Made by a program: the position numbers and the translations under genes. From assembly GCA_027490995.1 (NCBI GenBank), contig JAIXWY010000007.1:1-36362 (forward strand): a stretch of 36,362 nt of DNA, in the 5' to 3' direction. The DNA is from Opitutaceae bacterium (GTDB lineage Bacteria > Verrucomicrobiota > Verrucomicrobiia > Opitutales > Opitutaceae). Positions 9,454 to 17,046 of this stretch are shown one piece after another. Under the pieces are notes generated by a model. That model was not told the origin of the DNA. It did no database searches and saw only the letters and a list, made by a program, of their open reading frames with translations. Numbering within the stretch: the stretch's first letter is position 1; every line of letters starts with the position of its first letter.

Positions 9454-10602
9454 CTACGACGGCGCGGGGCCGCTGGAGGAGCCGACGACCAACTCGGCCG
9501 GCACCACGACATCGACGTACCCCGATCGGTCATTGGCAATTGGGGCATCTTTGGAGTGCCCATTGCTGGAGATCAGCGTGTCGTGGAGCGTTCCCTGTCC
9601 GTTCGACGACGGATTGGGCTCTGGCTGCCGCATGGGATTGACGAGCAACTGCGCAGCGGCGGCACCGACACGGAGCGGATCTGGTCCTGCGCCGGTGATA
9701 TGGCTGGCTTCTTTACCGTTGGACCCCGGGTGGTCGGCGCCCACGACGGATACGTCCTGTGGGACTGACCAGCGCTCGCGCTTCAAGGCGGCCATGGCAC
9801 CGGAGGCCATAAGACAGTTACGACAGAGGAAAGCGGTCGGGAAATCGCGACGCCGCTGGTGATCCACCAGCGCGAAGATCGCCTCCGCGCCCGCTGCGCG
9901 GTCGTCTTGGGCCTGAATCACCACATAACGTGAATCGAGCGAGAGCCCACTCGATTGAAGTTCCAGGCGAAGGGGCTCCAGCAGGGCATCGTCGTGATCG
10001 CCGTTGTGGCTATGCCCGAGCCACCCGATGCGACGGTGGCCGTTGAGATGCAGGTGCTTCACCGCATGGCGTAGGGACTCGATCTCGTTCCCCAAGACGG
10101 AATGGCAAAGGTCCGGAAAGGAGGCGCAGAGACTGACGACCGGGGTCTCCTGTCGGCGCAGGGACGTCAGGCAACCCCTGGAAACGGGGCCCAGCGTAGC
10201 GATGCCCCGGAAGCCAGCGCCGACGTCCGGCAACAACTGCTCCAGTTTACCATCCCCTAAGGCATCATCGGGGCCAAGGTACGTCACGGTCAGGCCATCG
10301 CGCAGCAGTGCGGCGTGCAGGCCCTCCAGCACCTGGGCAAGGTGGTGGCCGAGGGTATGGAGCCGCAGCGAGTGGCCCAGAACGACCGCCACCTGCCGCG
10401 CCAGCAGGGAGGGAGTCCTCGAATCTACCCGCATCCCCTTGGGGTGATAACCCCGCCTTAGCGCGTGATCCCAGACACGGTTATAGGTAGACGGACTTAT
10501 GCCTTGTCGGCGACCGTTCAGGATCAACGAGACCAAGGCCTGGGAAATCCCTAGTTCCTTAGCGAGTTGAGTTTGCGAAACGGTTTTTGAGCCCCGGGCC
10601 AC
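9454..10602 (-). CDS. LacI-family transcriptional regulator
   Basis: A 382-residue protein with an N-terminal LacI helix-turn-helix (about 8-30: SQTQLAKELGISQALVSLIL). Then comes the hinge and a periplasmic-binding-protein-like ligand domain (70-340) with RRIGWLGHSHNG and VPQDVSVVGADH signatures. A Ser/Asn-rich tail follows (about 325-382). The start is GTG at 10602, chosen because it gives the usual short lead into the helix-turn-helix. It converges on the DUF1080 operon, ending 54 bases after it. A sugar-type effector and control of the neighbouring operon are plausible, but no operator was recognised. Confidence 0.9.
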   Translation of the reverse strand: MARGSKTVSQTQLAKELGISQALVSLILNGRRQGISPSTYNRVWDHALRRGYHPKGMRVDSRTPSLLARQVAVVLGHSLRLHTLGHHLAQVLEGLHAALLRDGLTVTYLGPDDALGDGKLEQLLPDVGAGFRGIATLGPVSRGCLTSLRRQETPVVSLCASFPDLCHSVLGNEIESLRHAVKHLHLNGHRRIGWLGHSHNGDHDDALLEPLRLELQSSGLSLDSRYVVIQAQDDRAAGAEAIFALVDHQRRRDFPTAFLCRNCLMASGAMAALKRERWSVPQDVSVVGADHPGSNGKEASHITGAGPDPLRVGAAAAQLLVNPMRQPEPNPSSNGQGTLHDTLISSNGHSKDAPIANDRSGYVDVVVPAELVVGSSSGPAPS

Positions 10603-11001
10603 GTCGTGGATGAAGGTGATTGATATTAAAGCCTCTAGAGAAGGTGAGGGCGAACGATAATTTGGGAAATCTTCTTGCTAACTAAGGCTTTATGTGATAA
10701 TTATTAAATGGAGGTCGGTGTGGTTCCTAACTTACATAGGCTTGCGCCGCTCTTTTTTAGCGGGCTCGTGGTCGGTGTTCTGAAGACGTTACCTTAGGCG
10801 AGGGACACGGCTGCAACTTTTGCCCTTGGTACGTGTAGAGTAAGCATGCGCAACTCTACGCCCTTGCTGAAATTTGATTGCGTGAGCGTGGTGCCGATAG
10901 CGAAGTAATTGGGTAGGGTATTCGCCCGTCGTTGCCTTCGACACCCCCGGCTCTACGTTCTCCTCTTTTCGGTTCCGTCCGTCGTTCCCTCTTTTTCCCT
11001 C
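10603..11001. other. Divergent promoter region between lacI-type gene and adaptor operon
   Basis: About 400 bases without a supported gene. It is noticeably richer in A+T than its surroundings around 10660-10710 (an AT-rich tract at 10697-10708), as expected for promoters. It also contains a dyad at 10835-10859. A frame from TTG 10909 joins the adaptor gene but codes only extra N-terminal residues. Confidence 0.6.
10835..10859. promoter_or_regulatory. Inverted repeat upstream of the MacAB-like operon
   Basis: GTAGAGT at 10835-10841 and ACTCTAC at 10853-10859 are perfect inverted copies around 11 bases that contain the palindrome GCATGC. The site lies about 145 bases before the adaptor ATG. 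It could be a regulator-binding dyad; no T-run follows, so it is not a typical terminator. Confidence 0.4.
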
Positions 11002-12372
11002 ATGGCTTCCTCTCCTTCACCGTCGTCTGCCCCAAGACCGTCTTCGCCGGGTTCGCGTCGGCGGACTCTCTGGATCATTCTCGGATCCGTCCTCCTTTTG
11101 GGTGGTCTGGGCGCCGCCGTGGCGGTCAAGCGCTCGTCCCAGCAGAAGGTCATCGCGGTCACCACCGAGAAGGCGATCGTGAAGACGATCACGCAGGTCG
11201 TTTCGGCCACGGGCAAGATCCAGCCTGAGGTGGAGGTGAAGATCTCCCCGGAGGTCGCCGGCGAGATCGTCGAATTGCCGTTTCGCGAGGGCGCCACAGT
11301 GCGCCGCGGAGAATTGCTGATGAAGATCAAGCCAGACGCCTACCAGGCGCAGGTGGAGCAGCGTGAGGCGGACCTCGCGGCCTCTCGGGCCGTCGAGGTG
11401 CAGAGCCGGGCTCAACTCCTCAAGGCACGCGAGGACTTCGCGCGGATGAACGATCTTTACCAGAAGAAGCTGGCTTCGGATTCCGACTTCACCGCGTCCA
11501 AGACAGCGGCCGAAGTCGCCCAGGCCAATCATGAGAGCTCCTTGGCTCAGATTCGCCGTGCCGAGGGGCAGCTGAAGCAGGCCCGCGACCAGCTGGAGAA
11601 GACTGTCATCTACGCCCCGATCGATGGCTCGATCAGCTCCCTCGCGAGCGAGAAGGGCGAACGCGTCGTGGCCACCGGCCAGTTCGCCGGCACCGAGGTC
11701 ATGCGCGTCGCCGACCTCAATAGCATGGAGGTCCGCGTGAACGTGAATGAGAACGACGTGGTGAACGTCAAGGTGGGCGACCGCGCTCGCATCTCGATCG
11801 ACGCGTACCCGAACCGTCGCTTCACCGGCGAGGTCAAGGAAATCGCCTCGTCGGCCAAGACACTGGCCGCCAACTCTCAGGAAGAGGTGACCAACTTCCT
11901 CGTGAAGATCCGCGTCACCGACCGCGACGTCCCGCTGCGGCCGGGCATGAGCGCCAACGCCGACATCGAGACCAAGACGGTCGCGAACGTCGTCGCGGTC
12001 CCGATCCAGTCCGTCACCGTGCGCTCCCGCGAGGGTTCGAAAACGATGGAGCAACTGGCCGAGGAGCGCGATCGCAAGGCCAGCCAGACCAAGGGCGAGG
12101 GTGCCGCCACCGCCGTGAACGAGCGCGAGCAGCGCGAGCGTGAGCGGGCGGACCGAGAGGCCCTGCAGCGCGTCGTGTTCGTGCGCGATGGCGACAAGGT
12201 GCGCCAGGTCACCGTCGAGACCGGCATCGCCGACACCTCGCACATGGAGGTGACCCGCGGCATCAAGGAGGGCGACGAGGTCGTCAGCGGCAGCTTCAGC
12301 GTGATCACGCGCACCCTCAAGGACGGCAGCGCCGTCCGCGTCGAGCTGCCGAAGAAAGAGGAGGCACGGTAA
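11002..12372 (+). CDS. MacA-like membrane fusion (periplasmic adaptor) protein
   Basis: A 456-residue HlyD/RND-type adaptor. Membrane helix at 22-42; first lipoyl half about 75-112 (PEVAGEIVELPFREGATVRRGE). A long alpha-hairpin follows at about 113-205, then the second lipoyl half (TVIYAPIDGSISSL) and a beta-barrel. A membrane-proximal domain closes the protein (390-456). It should link an inner-membrane ABC transporter to an outer-membrane channel. An extra, very charged segment of about 44 residues (346-389, with repeated Glu-Arg) interrupts the region between the barrel and the final domain. The start at 11002 is the ATG just before the cytoplasmic tail. It is first of a four-gene operon; no outer-membrane TolC gene is nearby. 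Confidence 0.88.
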   Translation: MASSPSPSSAPRPSSPGSRRRTLWIILGSVLLLGGLGAAVAVKRSSQQKVIAVTTEKAIVKTITQVVSATGKIQPEVEVKISPEVAGEIVELPFREGATVRRGELLMKIKPDAYQAQVEQREADLAASRAVEVQSRAQLLKAREDFARMNDLYQKKLASDSDFTASKTAAEVAQANHESSLAQIRRAEGQLKQARDQLEKTVIYAPIDGSISSLASEKGERVVATGQFAGTEVMRVADLNSMEVRVNVNENDVVNVKVGDRARISIDAYPNRRFTGEVKEIASSAKTLAANSQEEVTNFLVKIRVTDRDVPLRPGMSANADIETKTVANVVAVPIQSVTVRSREGSKTMEQLAEERDRKASQTKGEGAATAVNEREQRERERADREALQRVVFVRDGDKVRQVTVETGIADTSHMEVTRGIKEGDEVVSGSFSVITRTLKDGSAVRVELPKKEEAR

Positions 12373-13077
12373 GTGCGCTCCCGCCGGACACCGGGCCCGC
12401 TGGTCATCGCGATCGAGGGGGTCACCAAGCTTTACCGCATGGGCGAGGAGACGATCCACGCGCTCCGGGGCGTCGCGCTCTCCATCCGCCGCAACGAGTA
12501 CCTGGCCATCATGGGGCCGTCGGGCAGCGGCAAGTCCACGCTGATGAACATGCTGGGCTGCCTCGATACGCCGACGGCGGGCCGCTATGAGTTCACGGGG
12601 AAGAATGTCGCTTCGATGACCGATGATGAGCTCGCGGAGATCCGCAACCGCGAGATCGGATTCGTGTTTCAGACGTTCAACCTGCTGCCCCGCTCCGATG
12701 CGCTGCGCAACGTCGAGTTGCCGCTGATCTACGCCGGACTCGGCCGCCGCGAGCGGCTCGATCGGGCACGCCAGGCACTGGAGGCGGTCGGCCTCGGGGA
12801 GCGCATGTATCACAAGCCCAACGAGCTTTCGGGCGGCCAGCGGCAGCGTGTCGCGATCGCCCGCGCCTTGGTGACGCGTCCTTCCATCATCTTGGCTGAC
12901 GAGCCGACCGGGAATCTCGATTCCCGCACGGGCGTGGAAATCATGGCCCTGTTCGAGCAGCTGTATGAGCAGGGTAACACCATCATCGTCGTGACGCACG
13001 AGGAGGACATCGCGCGGCATGCCCGCCGGATCGTGCGCCTGCGTGACGGCCTGATCGAGAGCGACGCCGAGGCATGA
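12373..13077 (+). CDS. MacB/LolD-type ABC transporter ATP-binding protein
   Basis: A 234-residue ATPase with Walker [10 protein letters not shown] (48-56), Q-loop FVFQTFN (97-103), signature LSGGQRQR (152-159), Walker [13 protein letters not shown] (172-183) and H-loop THE (208-210). It is full-length for the MacB/LolD class. The start is GTG at 12373, directly after the adaptor's stop codon. A strong GAGGAGG lies about ten bases upstream inside the adaptor gene, one of the few clear ribosome binding sites in the window. It energises the two FtsX-type permeases encoded next. Confidence 0.93.
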   Translation: MRSRRTPGPLVIAIEGVTKLYRMGEETIHALRGVALSIRRNEYLAIMGPSGSGKSTLMNMLGCLDTPTAGRYEFTGKNVASMTDDELAEIRNREIGFVFQTFNLLPRSDALRNVELPLIYAGLGRRERLDRARQALEAVGLGERMYHKPNELSGGQRQRVAIARALVTRPSIILADEPTGNLDSRTGVEIMALFEQLYEQGNTIIVVTHEEDIARHARRIVRLRDGLIESDAEA

Positions 13078-14321
13078 GCCGCCTGCTCCTCGAACTCACC
13101 GAGTCGTTCCGGATCGCGTTTGCGCAGATCCGGGCGAACAAGCTGCGCTCGGCGCTCACCGCGCTGGGCGTGATCATCGGCATCGTCGCGGTCTCCCTCA
13201 TGGGTACCGCGATCAAGGGAATTGATGCGGGCGTTGACCGCAGTCTTTCGGGTTTCGGCGACGATCTGCTGTACGTCACGAAGTGGCCCTGGAGCGACCG
13301 GCAGGAGTGGTGGCGCTACCGCAACCGCAAGCCGATCAAGGTGGAGTACGCCCAACGGATCAACGAGTGGATCGCCGAGCACCCAGGCGGTGCGATCAAG
13401 CGGGCCATCCCCGCCGCCGAGCGGATGAGCTCCGTCGTCCGCGGCGAGTACCGCGTGAACATGATCTATACCCTCGGCACGACTGAGGACTACGCGCGGG
13501 TAATCCGCTCGGACATGACGGCGGGACGCTTCTTCAGCGATCTCGAGGCCGAGGCCGGTCGCAATGTCTGCGTGATCGGGTACGACATCGCGGATGCGCT
13601 CTTCCCGAACGAGGAGGCGGTCGGGCGCACCATCCGCATCCGTGGGCAGAATCTGGAAGTCGTCGGGGTGGCCGCTCGGCAGGGTAGTTTTCTGGGCCTG
13701 TGGAGTTGGGACTCGATGGTCGTGCTGCCGTTGAACACCTTCCGGCGTTATTTTTCCGCCGGGGACGGCGGCCAACTGCGGGTGCAGGTGGAGCCAGGTC
13801 GGATGGAGGAGGCGCGCGATGAGCTGCGCGGACTCATGCGCCGGCTGCGCCAGCTGGGGCCGGAGGAAGTGGACGACTTTGAGATCAATGAGCAGGGGGC
13901 GATCCGCGAGCAGCTCGATCCGATCAAGAACGGTATCGCGGTCGCGGGTTTCTTCATCACCGGACTCGCGTTGTTCGTCGGCGCGATCGGGATCATGAAC
14001 ATCACCTACGTCAGCGTGAAGGAGCGCACCCGCGAGATTGGCACCCGCAAGGCGCTGGGGGCGCGACGCCGGACGATCCTGCTGCAGTTCCTGATCGAGG
14101 CGGTCAGCATCTGCCTCGTCGGCGGAGTGGTCGGCCTCGCCCTCGCGGGCGGCTTGGCCGCGCTGGTCGCAGCGGTGGCTCCGGCCTTCCCGCTCGTCTT
14201 CTCCACCGGGCTGATCGTCGTGGGGATCATCATTTCCGTGCTCACCGGGGTGTTCAGCGGCTTCGCACCGGCGTGGCAGGCCAGTAAACTCGATCCCGTC
14301 GTCGCCTTGCGCTACGAGTAA
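13074..14321 (+). CDS. MacB-type FtsX-like ABC permease (first)
   Basis: A 415-residue permease: membrane helix 26-48, a large periplasmic MacB-like domain (about 50-280), and three C-terminal helices (about 285-310, 335-365, 372-396). The ending DPVVALRYE is characteristic of this family. The ATG overlaps the ATPase stop by four bases (ATGA), so translation is coupled. It probably pairs with the next gene's permease or forms a homodimer, driving mechanotransmission to the adaptor for export of a peptide, lipid or toxic compound. The substrate is not predictable from sequence. Confidence 0.9.
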   Translation: MSRLLLELTESFRIAFAQIRANKLRSALTALGVIIGIVAVSLMGTAIKGIDAGVDRSLSGFGDDLLYVTKWPWSDRQEWWRYRNRKPIKVEYAQRINEWIAEHPGGAIKRAIPAAERMSSVVRGEYRVNMIYTLGTTEDYARVIRSDMTAGRFFSDLEAEAGRNVCVIGYDIADALFPNEEAVGRTIRIRGQNLEVVGVAARQGSFLGLWSWDSMVVLPLNTFRRYFSAGDGGQLRVQVEPGRMEEARDELRGLMRRLRQLGPEEVDDFEINEQGAIREQLDPIKNGIAVAGFFITGLALFVGAIGIMNITYVSVKERTREIGTRKALGARRRTILLQFLIEAVSICLVGGVVGLALAGGLAALVAAVAPAFPLVFSTGLIVVGIIISVLTGVFSGFAPAWQASKLDPVVALRYE

Positions 14322-14337
14322 CCGGCCCCACCGCGCC

Positions 14338-15564
14338 ATGCATCTTTCCGAGATCCTCAAACTGGCCGCCGGCGCGCTTTCGGCGAATAAGCTCCGCTCC
14401 GGTCTGACGATGCTCGGGATCGCGGTCGGTGTGTTCTCCGTGATCGGCGTCATGACCGTGATCAGCGGCCTGCGCTCCAATATCGAGCAGGGGCTCAATG
14501 TTCTCGGGGCGAATTCGTTCCAGCTGACTCGCACCCCGCCGATCAACTTCAGCGATCCAGACCAGCGCTACGCCAATCGGCGCCTGATCGACTACGCGAT
14601 GGCGACGCGGCTGCGCGAGTTGTTGGGCTCGTCTGCCACCGTCAGTCTCCAGATCCGTCGTCAGGGGCGCGTGGTGACTTACCTCGATCGCCGCACCAAT
14701 CCGAATGTGTTGCTCGGCGGCGGCGACGAACACTTTGTCACGAGCCGCAACTTCGAGGTCGCTGCCGGCCGCAACCTCGGCCAAGACGACGTCGAGTTTG
14801 GCCGTCCGGTCGTGGTGCTCGGCGCGGATGTCTCGGAAAAGATTTTCGTCAACGAAGAGCCGGTCGGGAGGCTCGTTCGCATCGACGGCCAGAACTACAC
14901 GGTCGTCGGCGTGCTGGCGGCGAAGGGGTCCTCGTTCGGCCAGAGCCAAGACAACGTTGCGCTCATCCCGATCACGCGCTTCCTCCAGATTTACGGTGCG
15001 GCTGGGCGTTCCGTTTCGATCAATGTCCAGGCACCGAGCCAGCAGGAACTGGCTGCGGTGCAGGACCGCGCGATCGGTACGATGCGGCTGGTGCGAGGGC
15101 TCGATCCTGAGGATCCGAACGACTTCGAGGTGTTCTCCAACGATTCCTTGATCGATGCATTCAACAAGATCGCGGGCGTCATCGCGGTGGGGGCGTTCGT
15201 AATCAGCGCGATCGCGCTCCTCGCGTCTGGAGTGGGCGTGATGAATATCATGCTGGTGAGCGTGACGGAGCGGACGAAGGAGATTGGCATCCGCAAGAGT
15301 ATCGGGGCGAAGAAGCGTAATATCCTCTCGCAGTTCCTCATCGAGGCCGTGGCGCTTTCGCTGGCCGGTGGGTTGGCGGGCGTCGGCTTCGGGATTGTCG
15401 CGGGCAACGGCGTGGCTCTGGCGTTGAATTCCGAGCTGATCTTCCCGTGGGGTTGGGCGCTGGCCGGTGTGCTGGTCTGCAGCGGGATCGGCGTCACCTT
15501 CGGCCTGTACCCAGCCTGGAAGGCCGCGAACCTTGATCCGATCGAGGCGCTGCGCTACGAGTAG
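14338..15564 (+). CDS. MacB-type FtsX-like ABC permease (second)
   Basis: A 408-residue paralogue of the preceding permease with the same layout: helix 21-44, periplasmic domain, three C-terminal helices, and ending DPIEALRYE. It begins 16 bases after the first permease. The two proteins differ widely in the periplasmic domain, so a heterodimeric transporter is likely. It is the last gene of the operon and converges with the nucleotide-kinase gene. No Shine-Dalgarno is visible. Confidence 0.9.
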   Translation: MHLSEILKLAAGALSANKLRSGLTMLGIAVGVFSVIGVMTVISGLRSNIEQGLNVLGANSFQLTRTPPINFSDPDQRYANRRLIDYAMATRLRELLGSSATVSLQIRRQGRVVTYLDRRTNPNVLLGGGDEHFVTSRNFEVAAGRNLGQDDVEFGRPVVVLGADVSEKIFVNEEPVGRLVRIDGQNYTVVGVLAAKGSSFGQSQDNVALIPITRFLQIYGAAGRSVSINVQAPSQQELAAVQDRAIGTMRLVRGLDPEDPNDFEVFSNDSLIDAFNKIAGVIAVGAFVISAIALLASGVGVMNIMLVSVTERTKEIGIRKSIGAKKRNILSQFLIEAVALSLAGGLAGVGFGIVAGNGVALALNSELIFPWGWALAGVLVCSGIGVTFGLYPAWKAANLDPIEALRYE

Positions 15565-15751
15565 CGCCGAGGTAGTCGCGGCGCGGGTGGTGGCGCGGCG
15601 CGACGGCGTTGGTCGTCGTCGGGGTTGCCGTCGAAGCGTTCGCGAGCGGTACTCCGATCGGCACTTTCGGTGCGTTGAAGGCGGTCGGGGCAAACGCCTA
15701 CGTCATCGCATCCGAGCGGACGCGGCGGCGGAGCAGCGGACGCGCGGCGGG

Positions 15752-16975
15752 CTAGCCGCGGCGGATTTCCGAACCTTGGAACCGGATTTGGACGCGGTAG
15801 ACCTTCTTCACGCGGCAGGTGATCGCGCCGGTGGAAAGGTCGATGCGCTCGGGGACCTCGATGCGATGCAGGTCGACCACGGCGTGGTAGCCGCGCTCGC
15901 TGAAGACGTCGATGAGCATGGCCAGCGCGAGGGGATCATCGAAGACGTGATCCTCTGAATTCACCGAAGCGACGCCGGAGATCGCGTGGCGGAGCACGAT
16001 CGGCATGATCTTTCGCTCGATGTACTGGATGACCCGCTCAAAGAGCGCCGGGTGCTCCAGCGCATAACTATCGAGCCGCTTCACCAGTTCCTGCCGCGCA
16101 TGGATGATGATCTGGCTCGCCACGGGGAGGAAACGGAGGCGCTCGTGCGTCCCGGGGTCGAGCTCCAGTGAGCTCTGGTATTGGAGTTCCTTGAGGATAT
16201 TCTGCTCCACTTCATCGACCGCGCCCTGCGCGTTGATAAAGTGATAGTGGTAGACTTCCTTCAGTGACTGCAGCGCTTCCCACGTCTGCTCTTTGAAGAC
16301 TCGGTAGCGGCGGCGGGCGAGTCCCTCGTCGTAATCGGTGCCGCGCTCTTCCATCAGTTCACCGACGCCGGTACGACGTACCTCGTCGTTATGCGCCTTC
16401 ACCTCGCGACCGCGGTGGAGTTGGCGCTCGACGGAGGTCTTCTCGTCGACGAACAACACCATGATGTGGATCGTCGGCTCACGGAAGTGAATCGCATGAG
16501 GCGTGCCGTGGAACTCCCGGCGCAGCGCCTGGATCCGCTGCACGAGGAGCTTGAGGCACTCCACCTGGACCTTCGTGCGGGGAAACCCGTCGAGAATCAC
16601 GCCGTCGCGGTACTCTTCCTCGAGCAGGCGCCGGAGGAGCAGCCGGACCACCTCGCGGTCGCCGACCATGCCGCCGGCATCCTTGATGCGCTTGGCTTCC
16701 GGGGAATCGAGCAGGGCGCTGATCACCACCGGCTGGCACGTCAGGCCGCGGGCCTTCAGAATGAAATCCGTGTTGGTCCCCTTGCCCGCGCCAGGCGCGC
16801 CGCCGAGCAGGATAAACTCCTTCGGAAAGCGTAGGAATTCGCGGCCCACCTCCGCCTCAAGATCGGACCAAGCCGCATTGAAGATCAGCTGGGCATCCTT
16901 GATCTCAAGGTCCTGAAGCTTCTGCGGGGCGCCTGCCGCGGGTTGCGCGGGCGTCTTGGCGGGGGAGGAGTCCAT
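15752..16975 (-). CDS. Adenylate-kinase-like nucleoside monophosphate kinase with long C-terminal extension
   Basis: A 407-residue protein whose first 225 residues contain an adenylate-kinase core: P-loop GGAPGAGKGT (58-67) and DGFPRT (129-134). Ordinary adenylate kinases are about 180-220 residues, so this one is nearly twice as long. The extra region (about 225-407, starting near LDPGTHERLRFLPVASQI) has no motif I recognise. Residues 1-50 are also additional. The likely reaction is phosphate transfer from ATP to a nucleoside monophosphate; whether it is the cell's main adenylate kinase is uncertain. I chose the ATG at 16975; an in-frame GTG at 16993 would add six residues. It lies 71 bases after the U32 gene in the same direction. 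Confidence 0.75.
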   Translation of the reverse strand: MDSSPAKTPAQPAAGAPQKLQDLEIKDAQLIFNAAWSDLEAEVGREFLRFPKEFILLGGAPGAGKGTNTDFILKARGLTCQPVVISALLDSPEAKRIKDAGGMVGDREVVRLLLRRLLEEEYRDGVILDGFPRTKVQVECLKLLVQRIQALRREFHGTPHAIHFREPTIHIMVLFVDEKTSVERQLHRGREVKAHNDEVRRTGVGELMEERGTDYDEGLARRRYRVFKEQTWEALQSLKEVYHYHFINAQGAVDEVEQNILKELQYQSSLELDPGTHERLRFLPVASQIIIHARQELVKRLDSYALEHPALFERVIQYIERKIMPIVLRHAISGVASVNSEDHVFDDPLALAMLIDVFSERGYHAVVDLHRIEVPERIDLSTGAITCRVKKVYRVQIRFQGSEIRRG

Positions 16976-17046
16976 GGGGGAGAGGACTGACACTAGGGGT
17001 CATTTCGTCGTCGGAGGCGACACCAGAGTGCGGCGTGCATTCCCGC

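Noticed and set aside
10747..10766. CCGCT-T-rich loop-AGCGG hairpin in the intergenic region
   Set aside because: Only five pairs, and the T-run is in the loop rather than after the stem.
11017..13020. Long minus-strand open frame (667 codons) opposite the adaptor and ATPase genes
   Set aside because: It is a mirror of two clearly identified genes; its translation is His/Arg/Asp-rich without any domain, as expected from high third-position GC.
15609..15756. Short frame after the second permease with good GC3 codon pattern
   Set aside because: Only about 48 codons, TTG start, overlaps the end of the convergent kinase gene, and has no recognisable features.
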